Positions 30,871 to 40,390 of a stretch of 64,000 nucleotides of DNA are shown piece by piece. Below the pieces are notes generated by a model, which did not search any database, had not been told where the DNA came from, and saw nothing but the letters and a program-made list of their open reading frames with translations. Within the stretch, counting starts at the first letter, position 1, and each line of letters begins with the position of its first letter. The position numbers and the translations under genes were made by a program. This DNA is from Streptomyces bungoensis (GTDB taxonomy: Bacteria > Actinomycetota > Actinomycetes > Streptomycetales > Streptomycetaceae). The stretch is taken from NCBI RefSeq assembly GCF_001514215.1, contig NZ_KQ948851.1, positions 185,166-249,165 on the forward strand. The letters are read 5' to 3'.

Positions 30871-32316
30871 ATGGGATCCACTGAGCACCACGGTGGCGAA
30901 GGTGTCGGTCGCCGCGATCTGATCAAGCGCTCCGCCGCGCTGGGCCTGGTCGCCGCCCCCGGAATGGGCCTGCTGTCCGCCTGCGCGAGCAGCGGCGGCA
31001 GCGGGCAGGACAAGGCGAAAACGGGCAAGAAGACCGCCAAGAACCCGCTCGGCGTCAACGAGACCGCGAAGATGGAATTCGTCCTCTTCGACGGCGGCTT
31101 CGGCAAGGAGTACGCCCAGGACGCGGTGAAGGTCTATCAGAAGGACTTCCCCAAGGCCACGGTGAAGTTCTCCGCCACCCAGAAGATCCAGTCCACCCTG
31201 CAGCCCCGCTTCAACCAGGGCAACCCGCCGGACCTCATCGACAACTCCGGCGCCGAGCAGATGGACATGGGCGTGCTCGTCGGCAAGAACCAGCTCGCGG
31301 ACCTCACCCCGCTGCTCGACGCGCCGTCGTACGACGACCCGAACAAGAAGGTCCGCGACACGCTGCGCCCCGGCATCGTGGAGATGGGCCAGTTCGACGG
31401 CAAGCCGGTGTGGATCCTGTACTACGCCTACACGGTCTACGGCGTGTGGTACTCGCAGAAGGCCCTGGACTCGCTCGACGCGACGTACCCGGAGACCTGG
31501 GACGAGATGCTCAAGGTCTGCGAGAAGGCCAAGAAGAAGGGCATGGCGGGCTGGACGTACGCGGGCAAGTACCCGTACTACGTCCCCTTCTCGCTGTACC
31601 CGATGATCGGCAAGGTCGGCGGCCGCGAGGTGCTCGACGCCATCGACAACCTGGAGCCGAACGCCTGGAAGCACCCGGCGGTCAAGGCCTGCTTCGAGGC
31701 CTACTACGAGCTCTACAAGAAGGGCTACATCCTCAAGGGCACCCCGGGTCTGGACCACATCCAGTCCCAGACCGCCTGGGCCAAGGGCAAGGCGCTGTTC
31801 ATCCCGAACGGCTCCTGGGTGGAGAACGAGTCGGCCAACGTCATCCCGGCCGACTTCGACCTCGCCGTCTCGGCGCCCACCGGCATCGACTCCTCCGACA
31901 AGATGCCGTTCGGCACCATCTGGGCCTCCGGCGGCGAGCCCTTCATCGTGCCGGCCAAGGCGGCGAACGCCGAGGGCGGCATGGAGCAGCTGCGCATCAT
32001 GCTTTCGGAGGCGTCCTCGAAGAACTTCACCGCCAAGGTGAAGTCGCTGACCGCCTACAACGGCGGCACCTCCGGCATCAGCCTCACCCCGGGGCTGAAG
32101 TCGGGCGTGGCGGCGCTGCAGAAGGCCGGGTCCAACGTGGTGAATCCGCGCATCCAGGACTGGTACGTACAGCTGCAGAAGGAGAAGATCGGTGTGGCCG
32201 GTCTCGGCGAGATGATGGCCGGCCGGCTCACCCCCGCCGAGGCCATCAGGAAAATCCAGGGATTCGCCGACGAGGCCGCCAAGGACACCTCGATCAAGCA
32301 CTACAAGCACCAGTGA
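30871..32316 (+). CDS. ngcE: NgcE-type sugar-binding lipoprotein of an ABC importer
   Basis: A 481-residue substrate-binding protein. The leader has a twin-arginine-like GRRDLIKRSA followed by a hydrophobic stretch and the lipobox LLSAC, so it is probably a Tat-exported lipoprotein. The mature part is a family-1 solute-binding fold with TQKIQSTLQPRFNQGNPPD, typical of NgcE. In S. olivaceoviridis NgcEFG takes up GlcNAc and diacetylchitobiose; the S. coelicolor locus next to rok7B7 has the same role at lower affinity. ATG 30871 is used. The two permease genes follow at short distance and no ATPase gene is present, so a shared ATPase such as MsiK is expected. Confidence 0.9.
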   Translation: MGSTEHHGGEGVGRRDLIKRSAALGLVAAPGMGLLSACASSGGSGQDKAKTGKKTAKNPLGVNETAKMEFVLFDGGFGKEYAQDAVKVYQKDFPKATVKFSATQKIQSTLQPRFNQGNPPDLIDNSGAEQMDMGVLVGKNQLADLTPLLDAPSYDDPNKKVRDTLRPGIVEMGQFDGKPVWILYYAYTVYGVWYSQKALDSLDATYPETWDEMLKVCEKAKKKGMAGWTYAGKYPYYVPFSLYPMIGKVGGREVLDAIDNLEPNAWKHPAVKACFEAYYELYKKGYILKGTPGLDHIQSQTAWAKGKALFIPNGSWVENESANVIPADFDLAVSAPTGIDSSDKMPFGTIWASGGEPFIVPAKAANAEGGMEQLRIMLSEASSKNFTAKVKSLTAYNGGTSGISLTPGLKSGVAALQKAGSNVVNPRIQDWYVQLQKEKIGVAGLGEMMAGRLTPAEAIRKIQGFADEAAKDTSIKHYKHQ

Positions 32317-32345
32317 CCAGCACCCCCTGACGCACCGGAGTGGCG

Positions 32346-33272
32346 ATGCAGCACGGCAAGTACCGGTTCATTGTGGGGTTTCTGGCACTGCCCCTCGGAC
32401 TGTACGCGCTTTTCGTGGTCTGGCCGTTCATCCAGTCCATCTACTACTCGTTCACGGACTGGACGGGCCTCAGCCCCGAATTCAGGATGGTCGGCTTCGA
32501 CAACTACAAGAGGATGCTCGACGACGACATCTTCTGGAAGTCGCTCCAGCACAGCCTGCTCTTCGCCCTGGTGCTGCCTCTGGTGACACTCGGTCTGGCG
32601 CTGTTCTTCGCCTTCATGATCAATGTGGGCGGACGGCACAGGAGGGGCGGCCCCGTGATCTCCGGGGTCCGGGGCTCGTCCTTCTACAAGATCGTCTACT
32701 TCTTCCCGCAGGTGCTGTCCATCGCGATCGTCTCCCTGCTGTTCGCCTTCGCGTACAACCCGGACAGCGGTGCGATCAACTCGCTGCTGCGCGGGATCGG
32801 GCTCGACAGCGTGCAGCCGCTGTGGCTGGGGGACCCGGACCTCGCGCTGTGGTGCGTGATGGCGGTGCTCGTGTGGTCCACGGTCGGGTTCTTCGTGGTC
32901 CTGTTCTCCGCGGGCATGGCCTCGATCCCGGCCGAACTGTACGAGGCGGCGCTGCTGGACGGCGCGAGCCGCGCCGCCACGTTCTTCCGCATCACCCTGC
33001 CGCTGCTGTGGGACACCGTGCAGTCCGGCTGGGTCTACATGGGCATCCTCGCGCTCGGCGCGGAGTCCTTCGCGGTGGTCCAGATCACGACGACCGGCCC
33101 GGGCGGCCCGGACTACTCGACGACCGTGATGGTCCTGTACGTGTACCAGAAGGCGTTCCGGGACGGTCAGGCCGCCTACGCCACCACCATCGGCGTCGCC
33201 CTGCTCGTCGTCACGCTCGCGTTCGCGGCGATCGTGATGCGGCTGGGCCGTCGCGAGCGGCTGGAGTTCTGA
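32346..33272 (+). CDS. ngcF: ABC sugar permease, NgcF type
   Basis: A 308-residue inner-membrane permease with six predicted helices. The EAA loop that contacts the ATPase reads EAALLDGASRAATFFRITLP at about 197-216. ATG 32346 is favoured because the GGAG at 32337-32340 overlaps the alternative GTG 32340. It lies 29 nt after ngcE and 4 nt before ngcG. With NgcE and NgcG it forms the importer for chitobiose or GlcNAc-type sugars. Confidence 0.9.
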   Translation: MQHGKYRFIVGFLALPLGLYALFVVWPFIQSIYYSFTDWTGLSPEFRMVGFDNYKRMLDDDIFWKSLQHSLLFALVLPLVTLGLALFFAFMINVGGRHRRGGPVISGVRGSSFYKIVYFFPQVLSIAIVSLLFAFAYNPDSGAINSLLRGIGLDSVQPLWLGDPDLALWCVMAVLVWSTVGFFVVLFSAGMASIPAELYEAALLDGASRAATFFRITLPLLWDTVQSGWVYMGILALGAESFAVVQITTTGPGGPDYSTTVMVLYVYQKAFRDGQAAYATTIGVALLVVTLAFAAIVMRLGRRERLEF

Positions 33273-33276
33273 ACCG

Positions 33277-34206
33277 ATGAAGACGACCGAGACCCCCGCC
33301 CCGCTGCCGGCCGAGTCCGGGGGCCAGACCGTGTCGAAGGTGGAGGTGACGCCCGCCGCGCGCCCCTCCGGGCAGAAGAGCGAGGGCACCGTCCTCAACG
33401 TCTTCTCCCACGGCATCCTGGTCATCTGGGCGATCATGGTGGTGACGCCGCTGCTGTGGGCGGTGATGACGTCCTTCAAGGACGACAGCTCCATCTTCGG
33501 CTCACCGTGGTCGCTGCCGGACCGGCTGCACTTCGACAACTGGGCGCGGGCCTGGACCGACGCCAACATGAGCGACTACTTCCTGAACACCGTGCTGGTG
33601 GTCGGCGGCTCGCTCATCGGCACCCTGGTCCTCGGCTCGATGGCGGCCTACGTCCTCGCGCGCTTCGACTTCCCCGGCAACCGGTTCATCTACTACCTGT
33701 TCATCGGCGGCATGAGCTTCCCGATCATGCTGGCGCTGGTCCCGCTGTTCTACGTCGTGAACAACATGGGCCTGCTCAACACGATCCACGGCCTGATCCT
33801 GGTCTACATCGCCTACTCGCTGCCCTTCACGGTGTTCTTCCTGACGGCGTTCTTCCGCACCCTGCCCACGTCGGTGGCGGAGGCGGCCTTCGTGGACGGC
33901 GCCTCCCACACCCGCACGTTCTTCCAGATCATGCTGCCCATGGCGAAGCCGGGCCTGATCAGCGTGGGCATCTTCAACTTCCTGGGCCAGTGGAACCAGT
34001 ACATGCTCCCCACGGTCCTCAACACCGACCCCGACAAGCGCGTCCTCACCCAGGGTCTGGTCCAGCTGGCGGTCAGCCAGGGCTACAAGGGCGACTGGTC
34101 CGGCCTGTTCGCGGGTCTGGTGATGGCGATGCTCCCGGTGCTGGCGGCGTACATCGTCTTCCAGCGCCAGGTGGTCGCGGGGCTGACGGCGGGTGCGCTG
34201 AAGTAG
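33277..34206 (+). CDS. ngcG: ABC sugar permease, NgcG type
   Basis: A 309-residue CUT1-family permease. A cytosolic N-terminal tail of about 40 residues precedes six helices. The EAA loop is EAAFVDGASHTRTFFQIMLP at about 205-224, and the C-terminus ends VVAGLTAGALK as usual for the second CUT1 permease. ATG 33277 is 4 nt downstream of the ngcF stop, so translation is coupled. The operon ends in two hairpins at 34223-34265. Confidence 0.9.
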   Translation: MKTTETPAPLPAESGGQTVSKVEVTPAARPSGQKSEGTVLNVFSHGILVIWAIMVVTPLLWAVMTSFKDDSSIFGSPWSLPDRLHFDNWARAWTDANMSDYFLNTVLVVGGSLIGTLVLGSMAAYVLARFDFPGNRFIYYLFIGGMSFPIMLALVPLFYVVNNMGLLNTIHGLILVYIAYSLPFTVFFLTAFFRTLPTSVAEAAFVDGASHTRTFFQIMLPMAKPGLISVGIFNFLGQWNQYMLPTVLNTDPDKRVLTQGLVQLAVSQGYKGDWSGLFAGLVMAMLPVLAAYIVFQRQVVAGLTAGALK

Positions 34207-34222
34207 CGTCCGGCCTACCCGG

Positions 34223-34265
34223 GCCGGGGCGGGCCGCCCCGGCACCCCTCACGGGCCCGGGGTGC
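34223..34265 (+). terminator. tandem hairpins after ngcG
   Basis: GCCGGGGC/GCCCCGGC (34223-34243) and GCACCCC/GGGGTGC (34242-34265) are adjacent perfect stems beginning 17 nt past the ngcG stop. Confidence 0.7.
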
Positions 34266-34506
34266 GGGGGAGCCGGGCCCGGTGTGGCCGTGGTCCCGCG
34301 CCGCCTGGGCCTTCTGCGCCATCGGGGCCCGGCGAACCATCGGCCCTCGCGTCACGCGGCAGGCGGCTGGTGCGGTGGCCGCCGGCCCCCCGCCGCGGCC
34401 GGCCGGGCGGCGGCGTATCGGGCCACCCAGGCGCCGGGAGCGCGCCGGCCTTCCGGCCCCGGTGACCCGACGGGACCACCCGTCACGCCTGGGCCTGTGG
34501 CCGTTC

Positions 34507-34705
34507 GCGCCTCTGAGCCGCGGGGGTCTGCGGTCGCCCTCGGTGAACTCGGCGACCGGAGCGGCTCCAGGCCGACCGCACTCTCTCGCGCCTCTCGGGC
34601 CGCCGGGGCCTGTGGCCTCCGGGCTTCCGGGGCACGGGGGTCTGCGGCCCTCTCGCGCCTCTCGAACCACCCGGGCATCGGGCTGTCCGCGCCTCCGAGC
34701 CGCCC
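34507..34705. repeat. degenerate direct repeats of a GCGCCTC(T/C)-type unit
   Basis: Related units start at 34507 (GCGCCTCTGAGCCGC), 34588 (GCGCCTCTCGGGCCGCC), 34655 (GCGCCTCTCGAACCACC) and 34689 (GCGCCTCCGAGCCGCCC). A second 12-mer, GGGGGTCTGCGG, occurs at 34522-34533 and 34636-34647. Spacing is uneven, as in a decayed tandem array. Confidence 0.6.
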
Positions 34706-35072
34706 GGGGTCGCCCGAGCCCCCTGGCCCCTGGCCGACCGCCCACCGCGGCCACCCTGGCCACCGGGCCGCTGGGACCACCTGGCCACCGGAACCCTGGG
34801 CGGGTGGCCCGCAGCTCGTGAGGGCCTGGCTCCGGCGACCTCCGCCTCGGCGCCCCGGCAGCACGCCGCTTTGCACAAGTGATTCGCGTTCGAGCCCTTC
34901 GGTCACGCGCCCGAGGATCATCACGACCCTCTGTCCGGATGTCCCGGCCCCCCTGTCGCGCGGATCTCCGCCACTGCCGCCCGCCGGCGCGCCGCGCGCC
35001 CGGCCACCCGTTCGCCGCGGCACGGGGCTCGGGGTTCCCGGTTCCGCGTCGTCCGGCCGCGGGCGCCGCATC

Positions 35073-35295
35073 CCTTCCGCGGCTGAACGATCGCGCCGCG
35101 TCGTCGGCCAGGGACCTCACCTTCGCCAGGTGGCCGGGCGGACCCGCGTCCGCGGTGCGCCCCGGACAGCCCTGCCCGGCTCCCTTCCGGCCCGCCTCTC
35201 TCGCGTCCCGGACCCCGGACCCGCCGGGCCGAGCGGCCTCCGCCCGGCCGCCCCGGCCCGGCACCCCGCCGCGTACCTTCCACGGCTGAACGATC
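35073..35295. repeat. 20-bp direct repeat 203 bp apart
   Basis: CCTTCCGCGGCTGAACGATC (35073-35092) recurs at 35276-35295 with one mismatch (CAC for CGC). Confidence 0.7.
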
Positions 35296-35576
35296 CGGCC
35301 GAGCCCGCCTCACCCCTTCCGGTACACCTCGGACACCCGCCCCGCGGACCCCCGGTCACCCGCCCCCGCCTGCGTCGAGGTGGCGCGGAGGTGGCCCGCG
35401 GGTGTCGTCGGCGGAACCACGGAAGTGACAGCGATTTCCGTCAAGGACTTGACTGCGGTAACCCGTACAGCCGAGCTTGGAGTTCATAACTTGTAAGTGG
35501 CCCGGTTCCGCGGATGTGACCTGGGCCACGGGCGGCGACAGGGGCCGCCCGTCCGATGGCGGGAGTGGATGGGTCG

Positions 35577-36776
35577 ATGGAGACTCCGGGGTCGCAGTCG
35601 TCGCTGCACCGAGCCAACCTGGAAAGAGTCGTGCGGGCCGTGCGGCTGGCCGGGTCGCTCACGCAGGCGGAGATCGCGCGGACGACCGGCCTGTCCGCCG
35701 CGACGGTCTCCAACATCGTGCGCGAACTGAAGGACGGCGGGACCGTCGAGGTCACGCCCACGTCGGCGGGCGGGCGGCGGGCCCGCAGCGTCTCGCTCAG
35801 CGGGGACGCCGGCATCGTGATCGGCGTGGACTTCGGCCACACCCACCTGCGCGTCGCGATCGGGAACCTCGCGCACCAGGTGCTCGCCGAGGAGTCCGAG
35901 CCGCTCGACGTCGACGCCTCCTCCACCCAGGGCTTCGACCGGGCGGAGCAACTGGTCAACCGCCTGATCGACGCGACCGGGGTGGACCGGACCAAGGTGG
36001 CGGGCGTCGGGCTCGGCGTACCCGGGCCGATCGACGTCGAGTCGGGCACCCTGGGCTCCACCGCGATCCTCCCCGGCTGGGGCGGCACCAAGCCCGCCGA
36101 GGAGCTGCGCGAGCGGCTCGGCGTGCCCGTGCACGTGGACAACGACGCCAACCTCGGCGCCCTCGGCGAGCTGGTCTGGGGCAGCGGCAAGGGCGTACGT
36201 GATCTTGCTTACATCAAGGTCGCCAGCGGTGTCGGCGCCGGTCTGGTGATCAACGGGCACATCTATCGCGGCCCGGGCGGCACGGCAGGAGAAATCGGGC
36301 ATATTACACTCGACGAATCCGGCCCGGTCTGCCGTTGCGGGAACCGCGGCTGCCTGGAGACCTTCACGGCCGCGCGCTACGTGCTCCCGCTGCTCCAGCC
36401 CAGCCACGGCACCGACCTGACGATGGAAGGCGTCGTACGGCTGGCCCGGGACGGGGATCCGGGCTGCCGTCGGGTGATCGCCGACGTCGGCCGTCACATC
36501 GGCAGCGGGGTGGCCAACCTGTGCAACCTCCTGAACCCGAGCCGGGTCGTGCTCGGCGGCGATCTCGCCGAGGCCGGAGAGCTGGTCCTGGGGCCCATCA
36601 GGGAGTCCGTCAGCCGCTACGCCATCCCCAGCGCGGCGCGTCAACTCTCCGTGCTCCCAGGGGCGTTGGGTGGCCGTGCGGAGGTGCTGGGGGCGCTCGC
36701 CCTGGCGCTCAGCGAGATGGGCGATTCGACCCTTCTGGACGGAGCTGCACCCGTCTCCGCCCTCGCCTTCACTTAG
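35577..36776 (+). CDS. rok7B7: ROK-family transcriptional regulator
   Basis: A 399-residue ROK regulator. A winged HTH (about 20-75; LTQAEIARTTGLSAATVSNI) precedes a sugar-kinase-like ROK domain with VDFGHTHLRVAIG, EIGHITLDESG and the zinc motif CRCGNRGCLE. ATG 35577 is 12 nt from GGGAG; ATG 35556 is an alternative without a ribosome site. In S. coelicolor Rok7B7 (the regulator at this exact place, before xylFGH) controls xylose transport and influences carbon catabolite repression and antibiotic timing. Its position between ngcEFG and xylFGH suits control of both. Confidence 0.93.
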   Translation: METPGSQSSLHRANLERVVRAVRLAGSLTQAEIARTTGLSAATVSNIVRELKDGGTVEVTPTSAGGRRARSVSLSGDAGIVIGVDFGHTHLRVAIGNLAHQVLAEESEPLDVDASSTQGFDRAEQLVNRLIDATGVDRTKVAGVGLGVPGPIDVESGTLGSTAILPGWGGTKPAEELRERLGVPVHVDNDANLGALGELVWGSGKGVRDLAYIKVASGVGAGLVINGHIYRGPGGTAGEIGHITLDESGPVCRCGNRGCLETFTAARYVLPLLQPSHGTDLTMEGVVRLARDGDPGCRRVIADVGRHIGSGVANLCNLLNPSRVVLGGDLAEAGELVLGPIRESVSRYAIPSAARQLSVLPGALGGRAEVLGALALALSEMGDSTLLDGAAPVSALAFT

Positions 36777-36805
36777 AGAACGCATGACGCCGTTGCCATC
36801 TCGTT

Positions 36806-36817
36806 AAGTATTTACTT
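36806..36817. promoter_or_regulatory. palindrome upstream of xylF, candidate ROK operator
   Basis: AAGTA-TT-TACTT is a perfect repeat in an AT-rich patch 82 bp before xylF. The half-site ACTT/AAGT recurs as ACTTGTAAGT just upstream of rok7B7 (35489-35498), which suggests one protein, most simply Rok7B7, reads both. Confidence 0.5.
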
Positions 36818-36898
36818 CTTGACGTCGCACGTGTGGCCGAGTTGACTTCCAGCCACCTCGGCCGCAGCGCTGCGGCCCTGTCAGGGAGGCACCCCCAA

Positions 36899-37999
36899 AT
36901 GAACGCAACGATGCGTAGAGTCGTGATCGGAACCGCGGCGGTTTCGATGGCCCTGTCGATGGCCGCCTGTGGCAAGGCCGGCGACAAGAAGGACGACTCC
37001 GGCAGCAGCTCCTCCGGTGGCGGCAAGACCATCGGTCTGCTGCTTCCCGACAGCGTGACCGCGCGCTACGAGAAGTTCGACAAGCCGTACTTCGAGGCCA
37101 AGGTCAAGGACCTGTGCTCCGACTGCAACGTCGAGTACGCCAACGCCGCCGGTGACGCCGCCAAGCAGGCCCAGCAGGTCAGCAGCATGATCACCAAGGG
37201 CGTCAAGGTCATCGTGGTCAGCGCCCAGGACTCCGCCGCGATCAAGTCCTCGATCCAGACCGCCGTCAACAAGGGCATCAAGGTCGTCGCCTACGACCGC
37301 CTCGCCCAGGGCCCGGTCTCGGCCTACGTCTCCTTCGACAACGTCAAGGTCGGCGAGCTGCAGGGCCAGGCGCTGCTGGACGCCCTCGGCTCCAAGGCGA
37401 CCAAGAAGTCCAAGGTCGTCATGATCAACGGTGACGACGCCGACCCGAACGCCGGCCAGTTCAAGAAGGGCGCCCACCAGGCCCTCGACGGCAAGGTCGA
37501 CATCGCCTACGAGCAGTCGGGCCTCTGGAAGGACACGGTCGCCGCCCAGAAGATGAAGGCGGCCATCACCCAGCTCGGTGCCAAGAAGATCGCGGGCGTC
37601 TACTCCGCCAACGACGGCATGGCCGGCGGTATCGCCACCACGCTGAAGGGCGCCGGCATCTCCGGCATCCCGCTGACCGGTCAGGACGCGGAGCTCGCGG
37701 GCATCCAGCGCATCGTCGCCGGTGTCCAGTCCAGCACCGTCTACAAGGCGTTCAAGCCGGAGGCCGAGGCCGCCGCCCAGCTCGCGGTGAACCTGCTCCA
37801 GGGCAAGGACATCAAGTCCCTCGCCAACCAGACGCTGACCAGCGGCTCCGGTGACAAGGTGCCCTCCCAGCTGCTGGTCCCGGTGTCGGTCACCAAGGCC
37901 AACATCAAGGACACGGTGATCAAGGACAAGCTGTACACGGTCCAGGACATCTGCACCGCCGACTACGCCAAGGCCTGCAAGGCCGCCGGCCTCCAGTAG
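36899..37999 (+). CDS. xylF: D-xylose ABC transporter substrate-binding lipoprotein
   Basis: A 366-residue periplasmic-binding-type lipoprotein; the lipobox gives Cys at about 22 in MAACGK. The mature part is a ribose/xylose-type (PBP-like I) fold: GLLLPDSVTARYEKFD, then YDRLAQGPVSAYVSFDN and YSANDGMAGGIATTL. GTC-AGGGAGG lies about 9 nt upstream of ATG 36899. First gene of xylFGH; a nested hairpin at 38023-38066 follows the stop and may raise the amount of XylF relative to XylG and XylH. Regulated by the adjacent ROK protein in S. coelicolor. Confidence 0.95.
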   Translation: MNATMRRVVIGTAAVSMALSMAACGKAGDKKDDSGSSSSGGGKTIGLLLPDSVTARYEKFDKPYFEAKVKDLCSDCNVEYANAAGDAAKQAQQVSSMITKGVKVIVVSAQDSAAIKSSIQTAVNKGIKVVAYDRLAQGPVSAYVSFDNVKVGELQGQALLDALGSKATKKSKVVMINGDDADPNAGQFKKGAHQALDGKVDIAYEQSGLWKDTVAAQKMKAAITQLGAKKIAGVYSANDGMAGGIATTLKGAGISGIPLTGQDAELAGIQRIVAGVQSSTVYKAFKPEAEAAAQLAVNLLQGKDIKSLANQTLTSGSGDKVPSQLLVPVSVTKANIKDTVIKDKLYTVQDICTADYAKACKAAGLQ

Positions 38000-38022
38000 T
38001 CACCCGCTCGCAGTAGCGCCCC

Positions 38023-38066
38023 TCCGCCGGAACCGGCCGCCCAGGCGGCCGTGACCGACCGGCGGA
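38023..38066 (+). terminator. intra-operon hairpin between xylF and xylG
   Basis: TCCGCCGG (38023-38030) pairs with CCGGCGGA (38059-38066) outside an inner GGCCGCC/GGCGGCC stem (38035-38050). A partial terminator or mRNA stabiliser after the binding-protein gene is common in ABC operons. Confidence 0.55.
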
Positions 38067-38257
38067 CCCGCGAAGCCCCTCCGACGCCCGTCCCGGCTTT
38101 CCTACCCCGCTGCCGGGCGGGCGTCGGACGGACCCGTTGCCAAGGGCAGCGGTTTCGCGCATGTTCATCTTGTAAACCACGTGCCTAGCACGTCCCTCCG
38201 CGCCTGTCCCCCAAGCGCGGCATCCCCGCCGGTCAGGCGGCGAAGGAGATGGTTCAC

Positions 38258-39040
38258 GTGTCCGCTACGCCCGTGCTGGCGTTGCGCGGAGTCTCCAAGC
38301 GATTCGGTGCGGTCCAGGCCCTCACCGACGTCGAACTGGAGGTCCACGCCGGAGAAGTCGTCGCCCTGGTGGGCGACAACGGCGCAGGAAAGTCCACCCT
38401 GGTCAAGACGATCGCGGGTGTCCACCCCATCGATGAGGGCGTCATCGAGTGGGAAGGCCGGCCCGTCAGCATCACCAAGCCGCACGACGCCCAGGGACTC
38501 GGCGTCGCGACCGTCTACCAGGACCTCGCCCTGTGCGACAACCTCGACGTGGTCGGCAACCTCTTCCTCGGGCGTGAGCTGCTGCACCGGGGCGTCATCG
38601 ACGAGGTGTCGATGGAGAAGCAGGCCCGCGAGCTGCTGAGCACCCTCTCGATCCGCATCCCGAGCGTGCGCATCCCGATCGCCAGCCTCTCCGGCGGTCA
38701 GCGCCAGGTCGTCGCGATCGCCCGCGCCCTCATCGGTGACCCGAAGGTCGTCATCCTCGACGAGCCCACCGCCGCCCTCGGCGTCGAGCAGACCGCCCAG
38801 GTCCTCGACCTCGTCGAGCGGCTGCGCGAGCGCAACCTCGGCGTCATCCTCATCAGCCACAACATGGCCGACGTCAAGGCGGTCGCGGACACCGTCGCCG
38901 TCCTGCGCCTGGGCAAGAACAACGGCTCCTTCCCCGTGAAGAGCACCAGCCACGAAGAGATCATCGCCGCGATCACGGGTGCCACGGACAACGCCGTGAC
39001 GCGTCGTGCGGAGCGTCGCACCACGGAGGCGGCCAAGTGA
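38258..39040 (+). CDS. xylG: xylose ABC transporter ATPase (single-domain)
   Basis: A 260-residue ABC ATPase: Walker A GDNGAGKST, signature LSGGQRQ, Walker B VVILDEPTAALG and an H-loop in LISHNMADV. GTG 38258 is preferred, because AAGGAG (38243-38248) directly abuts ATG 38249 and would leave no spacing for that codon. E. coli-type XylG proteins carry two fused nucleotide-binding domains (about 500 residues); this one has a single domain and must act as a homodimer. The stop overlaps the xylH start by 4 nt (GTGA). Confidence 0.94.
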   Translation: MSATPVLALRGVSKRFGAVQALTDVELEVHAGEVVALVGDNGAGKSTLVKTIAGVHPIDEGVIEWEGRPVSITKPHDAQGLGVATVYQDLALCDNLDVVGNLFLGRELLHRGVIDEVSMEKQARELLSTLSIRIPSVRIPIASLSGGQRQVVAIARALIGDPKVVILDEPTAALGVEQTAQVLDLVERLRERNLGVILISHNMADVKAVADTVAVLRLGKNNGSFPVKSTSHEEIIAAITGATDNAVTRRAERRTTEAAK

Positions 39041-40374
39041 GTGACACATCGAACGTCGTGAAGGGCGAGGACACGCCCAAGAGCGAGAAGATCGGCGCGC
39101 AGGACACTGTGGCCCCCGCCGACGACCCCACCGCCGCTCCGGTGCCGGTGGTCGACCCGCGCCTGCTGGTCCGCGAGGAGGGCCTGAAGGGCTACGTCAC
39201 CGAGTTCAAGCGGAAGATCAAGGGCGGTGAGCTCGGTTCGCTGCCGGTCTTCATCGGCCTGATCGTCATCTGGACCATCTTCCAGTCGCAGAACAGCCGG
39301 TTCCTCAGCGCCGACAACCTGTCGAACATCAGCTACTTCCTCTCGGCCACCGGCATGCTCGCCATCGGCCTGGTGTTCGTGCTGCTGCTCGGCGAGATCG
39401 ACCTGTCGGTCGGTTCCGTGAGCGGTCTGGCCTCGACGGTGTTCGCCGTGTTCGTGGTCAACCACGGCATGAACGGCTGGCTGGCCCTCGTCCTCACCAT
39501 CGTGACCGGTGTCGGCATCGGCGCGCTGCAGGGCTGGTTCTTCGCGAAGATCGGCGTGCCGGCCTTCGTGGTGACCCTGGCCGGCTTCCTCGGCTGGAAC
39601 GGCCTGATGCTGTGGCTGCTGGGCTCCAGCGGCACGATCAACATCCCGGACGACTCCGGCCCGGTGCACCTGTTCGGCCAGAACTCGTTCTTCATGGACC
39701 AGGCCATCGTCGGCGCCTACCTGCTGGCCGGCCTCGCCGTGGTGCTCTCCCTCGTCGGCAACCTCGGCGAGCAGCGCCGCCGCAAGGCCGCCGGCGTGCC
39801 GTTCCGGCCGACCAGCGAGATCCTGCTGCGCGTCGGCGCCCTCGCCGTCGCCGCGTTCGTCGCCGCCGCGGTGCTGAACAGCTCCGCCGGTGTCTCCAAC
39901 GCCCTGGTGATCTTCCTCGCGGCGCTGGTGATCGTGGACTTCGTGCTGCGCCGGACCACGTACGGCCGCAAGGTCTTCGCGGTCGGCGGCGGCATCGAGG
40001 CGGCGCGCCGCGCCGGTATCAGCGTGCCGATGGTGCGGATCACCGTGTTCGCCATCTCCGGCGGCTTCGCGGCCCTCGGCGGCATGTTCTTCGCCGGCCA
40101 GACCGCGAGCGCCACGCTCAACGCCGGCGGCGGCAACACCCTGATGCTCGCCATCGCGGCGGCCGTCATCGGTGGTACCAGCCTCTTCGGCGGCCGCGGT
40201 TCGGTGTGGTCGGCGCTCCTGGGCATGCTGGTCATCCAGTCGATCCAGACGGGCCTGGACCTGCTGAACATGAACACCTCCATCCAGTACATGATCACCG
40301 GCGCGGTGCTGCTGGGTGCGGTGGTCATCGACTCGGTGTCCCGCCGCAGCCAGAAGGCCGCCGGGCGCGCGTAA
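39037..40374 (+). CDS. xylH: xylose ABC transporter permease
   Basis: A 445-residue CUT2-family permease. A charged N-terminal tail of about 60 residues is followed by 10 or more hydrophobic helices, with the family marks [15 protein letters not shown] and [15 protein letters not shown]. The GTG start at 39037 overlaps the xylG stop. The operon ends in a pair of strong hairpins (40391-40490). Confidence 0.95.
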   Translation: MSDTSNVVKGEDTPKSEKIGAQDTVAPADDPTAAPVPVVDPRLLVREEGLKGYVTEFKRKIKGGELGSLPVFIGLIVIWTIFQSQNSRFLSADNLSNISYFLSATGMLAIGLVFVLLLGEIDLSVGSVSGLASTVFAVFVVNHGMNGWLALVLTIVTGVGIGALQGWFFAKIGVPAFVVTLAGFLGWNGLMLWLLGSSGTINIPDDSGPVHLFGQNSFFMDQAIVGAYLLAGLAVVLSLVGNLGEQRRRKAAGVPFRPTSEILLRVGALAVAAFVAAAVLNSSAGVSNALVIFLAALVIVDFVLRRTTYGRKVFAVGGGIEAARRAGISVPMVRITVFAISGGFAALGGMFFAGQTASATLNAGGGNTLMLAIAAAVIGGTSLFGGRGSVWSALLGMLVIQSIQTGLDLLNMNTSIQYMITGAVLLGAVVIDSVSRRSQKAAGRA

Positions 40375-40390
40375 ACGATTCGCCCGCTCG

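Larger units (their letters stand above)
34266..35576. other. 1.3-kb gene-free, GC-rich, repeat-bearing stretch
   Basis: Open frames exist on both strands but are the Pro/Arg/Gly-rich frames that GC-rich DNA gives by chance. None has a ribosome site, a domain or codon-position bias. The sequence contains degenerate direct repeats (34507-34705 and 35073-35295). Only the last 130 bp, with lower GC, look like a promoter region for rok7B7. Confidence 0.6.

Noticed and set aside
34215..35489. Long open frames on both strands in the ngcG-rok7B7 gap
   Set aside because: They are Pro/Arg/Gly/Ala-rich, overlap one another in several frames, lack ribosome sites and show no domain; this is what GC-rich noncoding DNA gives.
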